A DNA stretch of 39,185 bases, from IMG/VR virus record IMGVR_UViG_3300046533_000691, positions 1-39,185 of that record, one strand, 5' to 3'. The stretch comes from a virus. Positions 31,457 through 38,998 of the stretch are shown piece after piece. Every line of letters begins with the position of its first letter. Position 1 is the first letter of the stretch. The notes under the pieces were generated by a model. That model did no database searches and had not been told where the DNA came from. It worked only from the letters and a program-made list of their open reading frames with translations. The translations under genes were made by a program, and so were the position numbers.

Positions 31457-31563
31457 CCAGGCTGCAATTTCTACTCGCCGCCACCGCACTTTCCGCCTTC
31501 GTTTGGGCGGGCCTTATCGCGAGCGCCTTGGCGCTACATACACATATGGGGACAGGGCAATGA
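31453..31563 (+). CDS. 36-residue membrane microprotein
   Basis: MTRLQFLLAATALSAFVWAG then LIASALALHTHMGTGQ: one transmembrane helix with a short polar C-terminus. It is easily missed because of its length, but ATGA overlaps with both the upstream and downstream genes strongly support translation. Function unknown. Confidence 0.65.
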   Translation: MTRLQFLLAATALSAFVWAGLIASALALHTHMGTGQ

Positions 31564-32231
31564 CGAACACTGCTTCGCAGGGATCGCTATCTAACGCGTT
31601 GGTCATGACCGGTCTGAAAACCGAAGAAGAATTGATCGACATGGCAAACGTCGGTCTGTCGCTAATGAACGCGATCGACACCTTCACCACTGGAGATGAC
31701 AGCCTTATCAATGGCTGGTCGCCCGCAGATGATCCTGCCGAGATCGTCGGCGATCTTTACAACATGTTCGAGGAATCGCTGGCTTGCCATCGCCAGGCAA
31801 TGGACGAAGTGAAGGCGCTCCAGAAGGTGACGCGGGACGAGAAATCCAGAGCGCTGTCGTACGGCTGGCGTCATGCGCTACATGCTGCGGCCACAACGGC
31901 GCATGGCCTGATCGCTATGGATCACGTCGCCGACCACGTCCGCGCCAAGATCCTTTCGCTGTCGAGCTCGTCGCTGTGGCGGCCGATCGCCGAAGCGGAC
32001 AAGGGCGTCGCCTACATCGTCGAGGCAGGCAGTATCCGCATAGGCAACTCCTATCCGATATGGGCGCGTGACAATGATGGCCGTGTGTTCGAATGCCTTT
32101 GGGCTGACGATGGTAAGCGATCTTACTGGTGGGACATCGAGGGCGAGAGCCCTGTCGATCCCGTCGAGTTCATGCCACATCCTTTTGCCGCTCTTGCCTC
32201 AACCGCGACGGAGGGCGGCGCCGATGTCTGA
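31560..32231 (+). CDS. Hypothetical protein with DUF551-like C-terminus
   Basis: A 223-residue protein. The first 130 residues are helical (TGLKTEEELIDMANVGLSLM, FEESLACHRQAMDEVKALQK). Residues 135-205 (SLWRPIAEADKGVAYIVEAG, IWARDNDGRVFECLWADDGK) resemble the small beta domain of DUF551, common in phage early regions. It starts in an ATGA overlap at 31560 and ends in an 8-base overlap. Confidence 0.62.
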   Translation: MTNTASQGSLSNALVMTGLKTEEELIDMANVGLSLMNAIDTFTTGDDSLINGWSPADDPAEIVGDLYNMFEESLACHRQAMDEVKALQKVTRDEKSRALSYGWRHALHAAATTAHGLIAMDHVADHVRAKILSLSSSSLWRPIAEADKGVAYIVEAGSIRIGNSYPIWARDNDGRVFECLWADDGKRSYWWDIEGESPVDPVEFMPHPFAALASTATEGGADV

Positions 32232-32808
32232 GCGCTTCTTCGGCCGAGACACGATCGATGGCGTCGATGGCGAGCATTCTACGCCCTACATGATGCGCCT
32301 TTGGATCGGTCGTCTTCGGCTTCACATCTTCCATCGCGGCGACGTCGATCCAGACTGCCATGATCATCCATGGGATTTCTGGACCTTTCCGCTGACGTCT
32401 TATGTTGAGGAAGTGGTTAAGGCCAGCAATACAGGTGCGTGCCTCCATCGCCAGATCGTGCCGGCGTGGCACCTGACTTTCCGCCCCGCAACGCATACGC
32501 ATCGCGTCCTCGGGCGCTACGCCGGCGAGTGGCCGACAGGTCTAGCATTTGGCAGGCCCGTTCGGCTATCCACCACAAGCCTACAAACCGACAGCCGCAG
32601 GATCATCACGATCGTCTGGCTCGGACGCGGCGGACGGGCATGGGGATTCCTCAAACATCGAGACGGCCGCTGGTGTTGGACGCCTTGGAAGGAATATGTC
32701 TTCGGCGGCGGAAAACACGCGCCGTGCGAACCTGCCGCCACGCCATCCGAAAGGCAGGAAAAGCCGAAGCCACCAGCCAAACAGGAGGCTTCGAGCGATG
32801 AGAAATGA
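32224..32808 (+). CDS. Cupin-like hypothetical protein
   Basis: A 194-residue protein. The segment LRLHIFHRGDVDPDCHDHPW, then a later HRVLGRYAG part, fits a small cupin-like barrel with a His-x-His-x-x-Trp metal-site arrangement (CHDHPWDFW). The last 35 residues are a lysine/proline-rich tail. Such proteins occur in phages with unknown substrate. It overlaps the genes on both sides (8 and 11 bases). Confidence 0.55.
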   Translation: MSERFFGRDTIDGVDGEHSTPYMMRLWIGRLRLHIFHRGDVDPDCHDHPWDFWTFPLTSYVEEVVKASNTGACLHRQIVPAWHLTFRPATHTHRVLGRYAGEWPTGLAFGRPVRLSTTSLQTDSRRIITIVWLGRGGRAWGFLKHRDGRWCWTPWKEYVFGGGKHAPCEPAATPSERQEKPKPPAKQEASSDEK

Positions 32809-33523
32809 TTTGCACGCCGAAGCTCGACTGGCCCGCGCGCTCTTCCGGGATCAGTTCGTTGAAAGCAGGCTGGGCGCCATGGAGTTTTTTGACACCTTGA
32901 ATTTCAGTCAAAAAATGCTCGCTGCCGTAGTGGTCAATGACATTCTCATCTGTGTTGCCAACCTTGGCGGCCGAGCTGAGATGTCCCAAGACGAATGGAA
33001 TAATCGGGGTGATCGTCGCACCGCCATCGCACCTACACCCGCACCGATTTCGATGGGATATCAAGACCGCGTTGCAGCCGTGCACCGCCCTCTGTTCGAC
33101 GGCGATCCGACCGACATAGCAGAGCGCCGCGACCGCAATTTTGAAGAAGGTATCGAGACCGCGCAAGCCTTCGGTATGACACGCGAGGAAGCAATCGCGC
33201 TGGTCGAATATACGTTCAGCCGGCCAGTTGGCGACCCGATGAAAGAACTTGGATCGCAGATTCTCACAGCGTTCTCGCTCGCTGTCGAGGCGGGCATTGA
33301 TGCGATGGCGGCGGCAGAAGCCGATCTTGAGAAGCTGCAGCGTCCAGAGACGATCGCCCGCATCCGGGCCAAGCGCGCCACTCGCCATGGTCGCGGACCG
33401 CTTCCTGGCCTCGATCCTACCGCTCCGCCTTCAAAAGTGGGCATCGTTCCCCGCGATGCCCGGCACCATGCCGAACTGGATGCGACCCATCGCATGCATC
33501 CAGACGGCAGCTATTTCAAATAG
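32798..33523 (+). CDS. Hypothetical left-operon protein
   Basis: A 241-residue protein with a strong AGGAGG site nine bases before the ATG at 32798. Residues 1-60 are helical (LHAEARLARALFRDQFVESR), the centre is helical (MTREEAIALVEYTFSRPVGD) and residues 175-200 are basic (RIRAKRATRHGRG). No motif recognised. The earlier frame from 32549 is antisense-like noise. Confidence 0.62.
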   Translation: MRNDLHAEARLARALFRDQFVESRLGAMEFFDTLNFSQKMLAAVVVNDILICVANLGGRAEMSQDEWNNRGDRRTAIAPTPAPISMGYQDRVAAVHRPLFDGDPTDIAERRDRNFEEGIETAQAFGMTREEAIALVEYTFSRPVGDPMKELGSQILTAFSLAVEAGIDAMAAAEADLEKLQRPETIARIRAKRATRHGRGPLPGLDPTAPPSKVGIVPRDARHHAELDATHRMHPDGSYFK

Positions 33524-33535
33524 GAGGGCGAGCAG

Positions 33536-33781
33536 ATGGCATATCCGAAAATGAAGCCATGCCCGGATTGCAACGACACGGACGGCCTAAATGTGTTCAC
33601 CTATGACAATGGGTGCCGGCATGTCGAATGCGTGAAGTGCAATTACCTTGGACCGGGCTGCACTAGCATCCTTTGGGCAATTCGCCACCACAATACAGAG
33701 CGCGACGACAGGGCCGAAGGCATCGAAGCCGCTCGCGCTGTCTCGCCCATGCCCGCACCGAGGGCGGAGGGTGGCGTTTGA
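33536..33781 (+). CDS. Zinc-ribbon protein, Lar-like
   Basis: An 81-residue protein with CPDC (residues 9-12) and CVKC (32-35) around a short hairpin, as in the small Lar/restriction-alleviation-like zinc ribbons of phages, followed by WAIRHHNTERDD. A role in relieving host restriction would suit a phage with two methyltransferases but is inferred. It shares TGATG with the HNH gene. Confidence 0.62.
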   Translation: MAYPKMKPCPDCNDTDGLNVFTYDNGCRHVECVKCNYLGPGCTSILWAIRHHNTERDDRAEGIEAARAVSPMPAPRAEGGV

Positions 33782-34146
33782 TGTCGCGCCGTGACCGCAT
33801 TCGAGCCAAAGTCATGGCACGGGTCTTTATCGATCCGGTAACTGGCTGCTGGATCTGGACGGGTCCGACGTCGGGAGATGAAGGTCGCGGCGCTGGATAT
33901 CCGCGCATGTCGCTCGATGGTCAGACGGTAGCGGTCCACATCGTCATGTTCACGATCGAGCACGGCTATGTGCCAGGCAAAAAAGAAATCGATCACGTTT
34001 GCCGCACGCGGCTCTGCGTCAATCCAGATCCGGAACATCTCGAAATGGTGACCCGAAAGGAGAACGCACGCCGCCGCGAAGAGGCAAAGCGCGCGATGAT
34101 CGGTCACAATGGCGGGCCGCGTCTTAAGTGTGAGGAAATCGCATGA
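33781..34146 (+). CDS. HNH endonuclease
   Basis: A 121-residue HNH protein. GCWIWTGPTSGDEGRGAGYP and IDHVCRTRLCVNPDPEHLEM are the first His-containing strand and the finger with the later Asn and His of the HNH_3 type (RLCVNPDPEHLE). It may be a homing-type nuclease or a phage function in processing DNA. In many HNH-containing phages the gene adjoins cos; here it lies in the integration operon. Confidence 0.78.
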   Translation: MSRRDRIRAKVMARVFIDPVTGCWIWTGPTSGDEGRGAGYPRMSLDGQTVAVHIVMFTIEHGYVPGKKEIDHVCRTRLCVNPDPEHLEMVTRKENARRREEAKRAMIGHNGGPRLKCEEIA

Positions 34147-34412
34147 GGGCGCAACGCAACGATATTCTTCCCCTGTCTCTGCCGCCGCTTGGTATCGGCC
34201 GCGAGCAGGCCGCCGCACTGATAGGCATCAGCGCGACTATGTTCGATCGATGCGTCGAGGCGGGCTCTATGCCGTCCCCACGCGCGCTCGGCGGTAGGCT
34301 GCTTTGGGATGTATCCGAATTGACCGCCGCCTTCCGCATGATCCCTCACAGACTGCGGGTGGACGACGACCCGCTTGACGAACCGCACGCTGCGGGCAAT
34401 CCTTGGGATTGA
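34143..34412 (+). CDS. Excisionase-like / AlpA-type HTH protein
   Basis: An 89-residue protein with a MerR/AlpA-like winged helix (GIGREQAAALIGISATMFDR, MPSPRALGGRLLWDVSELTA). It lies one base ahead of the integrase gene (TGATG), the usual place of a recombination directionality factor. ATGA coupling to the HNH gene. The Xis role is inferred from position and fold. Confidence 0.72.
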   Translation: MRAQRNDILPLSLPPLGIGREQAAALIGISATMFDRCVEAGSMPSPRALGGRLLWDVSELTAAFRMIPHRLRVDDDPLDEPHAAGNPWD

Positions 34413-35632
34413 TGAGCAAAATGTATCCAAAACTACCGAAGGGCGTATCGCTCGATCGCGAATTCCGCACCAAGGAAGCGCGGTTTTATTTCCGCGCGCC
34501 TGGTCGACCCAAGGTCAGACTGCATGAGGAGCCTGGCACCGACGAGTTTGACAAAGAGGTCGCCTGCGCCCGCCTGAATATCCCTTACGTCAAACCATGT
34601 GACGTACCGAAGATAGATCCGCTCAACCGCAAGGCCGCTGAAGGTTCGTTCCAATGGCTGGTGCAGCAATACAAAAAGCGCGCCGTTGGCACGATGGCGC
34701 TCGACCAACTGGCTAGGCGCGTTCGGTTGATGGAAGAGATCTGCGAGAGCAAGACACCGAAGAGCAAGACAAGACGCGGCGACATTCCATTCAAGCTGCT
34801 CGAAAAGAAACACGTCATCGAGATCCGTGACGAGTTGCGCCAGACGGCCGGTGCCCGGAATAATCTCGTGAAATATCTATCGGCCATGTTCGGGTGGGCG
34901 ATGGAGAGCGACCTTGCCGACCGCAATCCCGCTCTACGCATCAAGAAAATGGACAGTGGCGACGGCTTCCACGCGTGGACGATTGCCGAGGTTGAACAGT
35001 TCGAAGCCAGGCACCCGCCAGGCACAAAGGCGAACTTGTATATGAGCATGGCGCTGTATACTGGATTGCGCCTGCAGGAGTTGGCGATCATGGGCCGCCA
35101 GCATGTCCGGGACGGATGGCTCACAATCCGGCCCGGTAAGACGAAGAAGTCGAGCGGGGTGGTTGTTCAGATTCCGGTCCTGTCGGCACTGCAACAGCGC
35201 CTGGACAGCCAGCCATTAAAGCAGATGACCTACATGGTCACAGAATATGGCAAGCCGTTCAGTGTGAACGGTCTTGGCAACAAGATGCGGGATTGGTGCG
35301 ACGAGGCGGAGCTGTTCCATTGTTCGTCGCACGGCTTGCGCAAGGCAGGCGCCACGATGGCGGCTGAGAACGGTGCGACCGACGATGAGCTGATGGCCAT
35401 CTTCGGATGGACGACGAAGCAGCAGACGACGCTCTATACCAAGTCAGCGAACCGCAAGAAGCTTGCCGGCGGCGCGATGCATAAGCTGTCGCGGGAACAA
35501 ACGAGCACAGATTTTGTCCCACACCCCGAGGGGGTTGAAAAAAGTGGGACAAAATCTGTTGAAAAGATCAACGAAAACAACGTTGAAAAAATGGAATGGT
35601 GCCCAGAAGAGGTGTCAAGCAAGCGTGAATAA
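34412..35632 (+). CDS. int: Tyrosine integrase
   Basis: A 406-residue tyrosine recombinase. An SAM-like core-binding region lies around residues 85-165 (QWLVQQYKKRAVGTMALDQL, NNLVKYLSAMFGWAMESDLA). The catalytic part has TGLRLQEL (Arg), KTKKSSGVVVQIP (Lys), HGLRKAGAT (His-x-x-Arg), FGWTTKQQTT (Trp) and TLYTKSA (Tyr nucleophile). The remaining 50 residues (PEGVEKSGTKSVEKINENNV, then WCPEEVSSKRE) come from DNA that is also attP: the core matches a tRNA-Leu end. After integration the last residues would be different. Confidence 0.93.
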   Translation: MSKMYPKLPKGVSLDREFRTKEARFYFRAPGRPKVRLHEEPGTDEFDKEVACARLNIPYVKPCDVPKIDPLNRKAAEGSFQWLVQQYKKRAVGTMALDQLARRVRLMEEICESKTPKSKTRRGDIPFKLLEKKHVIEIRDELRQTAGARNNLVKYLSAMFGWAMESDLADRNPALRIKKMDSGDGFHAWTIAEVEQFEARHPPGTKANLYMSMALYTGLRLQELAIMGRQHVRDGWLTIRPGKTKKSSGVVVQIPVLSALQQRLDSQPLKQMTYMVTEYGKPFSVNGLGNKMRDWCDEAELFHCSSHGLRKAGATMAAENGATDDELMAIFGWTTKQQTTLYTKSANRKKLAGGAMHKLSREQTSTDFVPHPEGVEKSGTKSVEKINENNVEKMEWCPEEVSSKRE

Positions 35633-35706
35633 TCAATAGCTTGGCCGGGTGTGGGACAAAAACCGCTTACACAGGATCATTATGTTTTTCGGTCAGCCTG
35701 TCCCAC
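35507..35706. other. Attachment site attP: tRNA-Leu core between inverted arm repeats
   Basis: Core: TGGTGCCCAGAAGAGG at 35597-35612; its complement CCTCTTCTGGGCACCA reads as the last part of a rhizobial tRNA-Leu including the CCA. Right of it the match ends, so no tRNA body follows. Arm 1: a perfect 16-bp inverted repeat, ACAGATTTTGTCCCAC (35507) and GTGGGACAAAATCTGT (35544). Arm 2: GTGGGACAAAAA at 35651 and TGTCCCAC at 35699. The four GTGGGACA copies flank the core as integrase arm sites do. Confidence 0.68.
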
Positions 35707-35768
35707 AATTTCCAGCTCTCAGCACCGAATGACGCCGGGAAGATGTATTGAGTATCTTGGGGAAGACT

Positions 35769-36647
35769 ATGAACGATCACACATTCCAGCCGTGGGGCGG
35801 CGCGGCGCCCGTCGTCATCGATGGCGGCAGGCTCAGTCGCACTTTTCAAGAAGCTGCCGAGAGCTATGTCCGCCAAGGCGGCTCGTCGCGATACCTCGAT
35901 AAGGCCGTTGAGTATTTCAGGGGCAGGGCCGTCCAATCGATCGCTCCAGCCGAGATCAAGCAGATGGCCCTCGACCTTTACCCTCACCACATGGCGTCAA
36001 CCCGCAACCGGCAAGGCATCACGCCAGCCAGGGCGGTGATCTACCATGCGCACGAGCTCGGATGGTGTCATCACATGCGCGTCCGCAGCTTTCGCACTCC
36101 TCGGTCGACGAAGCACTCTCCGGTCGACGGTGCGTGGCTATCGGCTTTCATCAACCAGGCTGACCGCGATCATCTTTTTCACCTGTCGGCACTGGCCATC
36201 TTCATGAACCATACCGCAGCCAGAGTTTCCGAGGCTATCAACCTTCTTGGCGAGCACATCGATTTTCGTCATCGCACCGCGCTGCTGGTCAAGACAAAGA
36301 CCGATGTCATGGCAACCGCCTATCTCACTGACGAGCTGATGTATCGGCTGTACAATTTGGGTGTGAAAGAGGGCGAGCGGGTCTTTCGCTATAAGTGTCG
36401 ATGGGCGGTCAATGAGAGGATCGAGGCCGTCTGCAAAAGAGCCGGCATCAAGTACCGATCGTCACACTCGGTTGGGCGATATTCGTTCGCGACGAACGCG
36501 ATGAACCTAGGGATCGGCGTCAAGACGGCGATGGACGCCGGTCGTTGGAAGTCGTCAAAGATTTTCTTGGAAACCTACGTTCATACCGAGAACGCCGGCC
36601 GCATGGTCGCAGACCGCTTCAACACACAGCGCTACGCAAACCTGTAG
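35769..36647 (+). CDS. Second tyrosine recombinase
   Basis: A 292-residue tyrosine recombinase of a group often found in rhizobial elements. The active-site set is visible: HTAARVSEAINL (Arg), LLVKTKTDVMATA (Lys), SHSVGRYSFATNA (His, Arg), DAGRWKSS (Trp/His position) and LETYVHTENAG (Tyr). The N-terminal domain is short (about 110 residues). It follows attP but is separated from int by 136 bases and has its own GGGGA ribosome site at ATG 35769. It may resolve dimers, assist excision, or belong to a separate element. Confidence 0.85.
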   Translation: MNDHTFQPWGGAAPVVIDGGRLSRTFQEAAESYVRQGGSSRYLDKAVEYFRGRAVQSIAPAEIKQMALDLYPHHMASTRNRQGITPARAVIYHAHELGWCHHMRVRSFRTPRSTKHSPVDGAWLSAFINQADRDHLFHLSALAIFMNHTAARVSEAINLLGEHIDFRHRTALLVKTKTDVMATAYLTDELMYRLYNLGVKEGERVFRYKCRWAVNERIEAVCKRAGIKYRSSHSVGRYSFATNAMNLGIGVKTAMDAGRWKSSKIFLETYVHTENAGRMVADRFNTQRYANL

Positions 36648-36681
36648 CAGGCAGATGGTCTTCGCGAGGTGAAAATCTTGG

Positions 36682-36708
36682 GACGGGCAGGCTTCAGCTA
36701 TGCCCGTC
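36682..36708. terminator. Inverted repeat between convergent genes, possible terminator
   Basis: GACGGGCA (36682-36689) and TGCCCGTC (36701-36708), eight perfect pairs with an 11-base loop, between the convergent recombinase and Tat-protein genes. No long U-run follows on either side, so termination is only likely, not certain. Confidence 0.5.
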
Positions 36709-36728
36709 ACCCATCTTGCGCCCGTCAG

Positions 36729-37145
36729 TTACATGTCTCGGTCAGCTGATGCCGTCAAATCTTTCACGAGTTGAAAAGGCAAACTCATCTTGAACGGACC
36801 ATCACAAAAGACCCATTTCGACGCAGCTCTCTTTGTCTCGATCGCTTGCTCTGTATGCGCCGGAATGAGAACCATCGCGTTGGCGTAGGCGGTCATCTGT
36901 TTAAAGCTGCGGATCTGTTCCTCGCCAGAATTGGCGGCGGTTTCTTTCGCAGCCAATTCAAAACGTCGATAGAGATAGAACACCGCCGCATCAGAAGGAC
37001 AGCGACATGCTGCCTTTGCTCCGGCTGGCGACGTTGCCGTCGCCGCGAGTGCCATCATTCCCCCAAGCACCCTTCGTCGACTAACGTCGACATGCCCCTC
37101 CGCCCGGTCAAACACCGAGGCGGCCTCGTCTACTTCGCGCTGCAT
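36729..37145 (-). CDS. Tat-exported hypothetical protein
   Basis: A 138-residue protein whose segment DVSRRRVLGGMMALAATATS is a twin-arginine signal (SRRRVL) with a hydrophobic core and a PAGAKA cleavage region. The mature part (about 90 residues) has Cys-x-Cys and CDGPFKMSLPF and is otherwise helical. The ATG at 37145 has GGGGA upstream; an upstream GTG at 37160 is possible. Its opposite orientation and isolated place suggest a lysogenic-conversion gene. Function unknown. Confidence 0.65.
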   Translation of the reverse strand: MQREVDEAASVFDRAEGHVDVSRRRVLGGMMALAATATSPAGAKAACRCPSDAAVFYLYRRFELAAKETAANSGEEQIRSFKQMTAYANAMVLIPAHTEQAIETKRAASKWVFCDGPFKMSLPFQLVKDLTASADRDM

Positions 37146-37352
37146 GTTGAATTTCCCCACGGGATTTCATAGCCGGGAAACACCACATAAGGTCCAGATC
37201 GGTATCCCAGCACTTGCCCCACAGCGCCCTGGACGCACTGGCAAAGCCGAAACTATTCAGCGTTTTAAGCCCCATATCTTAGCCGACTTCACTGCCTCTG
37301 TGTGGCATCCGTGAGGCATATCGGTCAATTCGCTTTTATGCGATCTGACTGT

Positions 37353-37613
37353 ATGGCCAGGGACGATTTACATTTTAGATTACGAATATCTGAAGATCTC
37401 AAGAAGAAGATCGGGGCGGCCGCAGCTGCTAACGATCGATCGATGACGGCTGAAATTACCGCCAGGCTCGAAATGTCTTTTCTGCTTGGCGACGCCGATG
37501 ACCAGCTTGCTCCGGACGAACTCGATCTTGCCGACGTATTCGCCGATTTCGAGCGCATGAAGCAAAAGCTAGTGCGGCTGCTGCGAACATCCAGCCGACA
37601 AATCGAGGAATAG
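37353..37613 (+). CDS. Arc-like ribbon-helix-helix repressor
   Basis: An 86-residue protein whose first 45 residues (DLHFRLRISEDLKKKIGAAA, SMTAEITARLEMSF) are the Arc/Mnt-type ribbon-helix-helix: a short strand and two helices with the RSMTAEI motif. The rest is an acidic and helical tail. It probably regulates nearby accessory genes. Starts at 37338 and 37302 are also open, none with a clear ribosome site. Confidence 0.75.
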   Translation: MARDDLHFRLRISEDLKKKIGAAAAANDRSMTAEITARLEMSFLLGDADDQLAPDELDLADVFADFERMKQKLVRLLRTSSRQIEE

Positions 37614-37733
37614 TGCCAACGGACGAACAATCGGCCTTGACCAAGTCCGTCTTCGCGACATTTAGCAAGCGCGCTTGGGCGAGGATTGTTTCACCAACAT
37701 GCGGCATGAAATCTCCACCGAGGAGGAGGAAGC

Positions 37734-37970
37734 GTGTCCCGAAAATATACCAGCCCCTATCTATCCGATTACTGGGGCAAAAAGCTCTCTGTGACCTGCG
37801 AAAAATGCGGGATCAAAAAGCGATACGACATAAATGCGCTGCTCGAAAAAGCTGGTGATCACTGCATGCCCGACCTTAGGCATGTCATGGCCCGCGCCCT
37901 GAATTGCCCGAACGTCGAGAATGTCTACTCGGATATCTGTCAGATCAGATTGAATGAGGCAGATGGTTAA
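37734..37970 (+). CDS. Zinc-ribbon hypothetical protein
   Basis: A 78-residue protein starting at GTG (37734) after a strong GAGGAGG site. LSVTCEKCGIKKRYDINALL and GDHCMPDLRHVMARALNCPN give two Cys pairs (TCEKC, then HC and NC) that may bind zinc. Similar small proteins are frequent in rhizobial phage genomes, function unknown. Confidence 0.6.
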   Translation: MSRKYTSPYLSDYWGKKLSVTCEKCGIKKRYDINALLEKAGDHCMPDLRHVMARALNCPNVENVYSDICQIRLNEADG

Positions 37971-38010
37971 TTCACCGCCAAAATGATCGCGTTGAAGGGC
38001 TCGTCAGCGA

Positions 38011-38361
38011 TCATCTCCCAACTACGACAAGCCCGACCCTTCGAATAGCATCGGCGAATGTTACCCCCATGGCCATGCCACCGATACCGATCACCCCAAG
38101 CGCGCCGACTCCTATGAGCTTCCACCGCCGCACGTCCTCGGTCACCGGCTTCATCTCGGTGACATCATCCTGAACGCCGGAGACGCTGCGCTCGACCTGC
38201 TCGACACGGTCGACCATTTCGTCCATGCGCCGATGCATCGTGGCACGGCTTTGATCTGATTTGTCCTCGGACCGTCGAAAGCTTTCCTGAAGGTTCTTCA
38301 CCCCGGCAACGAGTTCGCCAAGCTGCCTGTGCACGTTCGCATCATATTCCGGAGGCGTCAT
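38011..38361 (-). CDS. DUF1515 phage protein, coiled coil plus membrane anchor
   Basis: A 116-residue protein of the DUF1515 type found in rhizobial phages: PPEYDANVHRQLGELVAGVK, then a coiled coil (MHRRMDEMVDRVEQVERSVS) and a C-terminal transmembrane helix (LIGVGALGVIGIGGMAMGVT). Its layout recalls proteins sitting in the membrane with a coiled coil on one side, and it often lies near the lysis end of late operons. ATG at 38361 is chosen for its match to the family; the frame is open to 38400. Role in lysis is a guess. Confidence 0.75.
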   Translation of the reverse strand: MTPPEYDANVHRQLGELVAGVKNLQESFRRSEDKSDQSRATMHRRMDEMVDRVEQVERSVSGVQDDVTEMKPVTEDVRRWKLIGVGALGVIGIGGMAMGVTFADAIRRVGLVVVGR

Positions 38362-38371
38362 ATCTGCTCTT

Positions 38372-38467
38372 TCAATGGGTAGGGACTGAATTCCACGCAA
38401 GCAAGATCAGGCCTCCCAGCGCCGCCCACATCAGCAGGAAGGAAATCACGCCGGCGGGGATGGGCAT
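38372..38467 (-). CDS. 31-residue membrane microprotein
   Basis: MPIPAGVISFLLMWAALGGL then ILLAWNSVPTH: a single hydrophobic helix, immediately upstream of the DUF1515 gene in the same direction, 10 bases apart. Such tiny membrane proteins beside DUF1515 could belong to the lysis system, but there is no direct evidence. Confidence 0.5.
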   Translation of the reverse strand: MPIPAGVISFLLMWAALGGLILLAWNSVPTH

Positions 38468-38552
38468 TGAAGGCCTGAAGATTGGAGACGTCCTCTACGG
38501 GAACGAGTGGGACGTGATGGGCGAGCGAATCGAGGTTAAAGGGTATCGGTGA
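38460..38552 (+). CDS. Possible 30-residue protein
   Basis: MGIEGLKIGDVLYGNEWDVM then GERIEVKGYR: a hydrophilic frame on the plus strand overlapping the start of the minus-strand microprotein by eight bases. It reads like a folded small beta protein but has only a weak GGGG ribosome site and no neighbour to support it. Confidence 0.25.
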   Translation: MGIEGLKIGDVLYGNEWDVMGERIEVKGYR

Positions 38553-38587
38553 TCAGGGCGGTGACCAGCGGTGATAGGATCGCCTCT

Positions 38588-38896
38588 TTAGCAAGACTTC
38601 CATACACCATCCTGAAGCCAACCATGCCAGTGCCCAACATGGTGGACGCTTGGATGAAGTGTCGGTCGGTCCAACGATCCATTCCAACTCCAGGATGGGC
38701 CGTCGCTCGGCTTAAAGCCGTTCCCGACCGTCAACAGGCCGAAGCGGCCGCAGCCGCACGGACAGCAATACCAAAAGGAGGTCTCGCCATCGCTATCGAC
38801 CTCGCCGATCGTGAAGCTTCCGGTCAAACGCTGATCGTGAAACGCATCCTTTTCCAGATGCGTTGCCGCGATCGGCGAAGTGATCACTTCGCTCAT
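38588..38896 (-). CDS. DUF6527-like small protein
   Basis: A 102-residue protein with WYCCPCGCGRFGLLTV (a tight set of cysteines that may bind metal) and the C-terminal GPSWSWNGSLDRPTLHPSVH, followed by Trp/His-rich HWHGWLQDG, matching small DUF6527-type proteins in phage late regions. Function unknown. It lies upstream of the microprotein and DUF1515 in the same direction. Confidence 0.6.
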   Translation of the reverse strand: MSEVITSPIAATHLEKDAFHDQRLTGSFTIGEVDSDGETSFWYCCPCGCGRFGLLTVGNGFKPSDGPSWSWNGSLDRPTLHPSVHHVGHWHGWLQDGVWKSC

Positions 38897-38998
38897 GTGC
38901 AGATCCTTTGATGTGGATGAAGGGTTTGCTTAGCTCACCCCCTTTTTGAGTTGGGGCGGGGTAGTTAGGCATTCCCAAGGGGCATCGATCGCCCGCGA

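Noticed and set aside
35597-35632. A complete tRNA gene at the end of int
   Set aside because: Only the last 16 bases of a tRNA-Leu are present; the neighbouring sequence does not fold as a T-arm or acceptor partner. No intact tRNA or rRNA was seen in the window.
36771-37172. Plus-strand 133-residue frame opposite the Tat protein
   Set aside because: The minus-strand frame has a clear twin-arginine signal and a ribosome site; the plus frame has neither.
37613-37858. Plus-strand open frame of 81 residues starting at GTG 37613
   Set aside because: It overlaps the zinc-ribbon gene out of frame, becomes highly basic after 35 residues and lacks a ribosome site.
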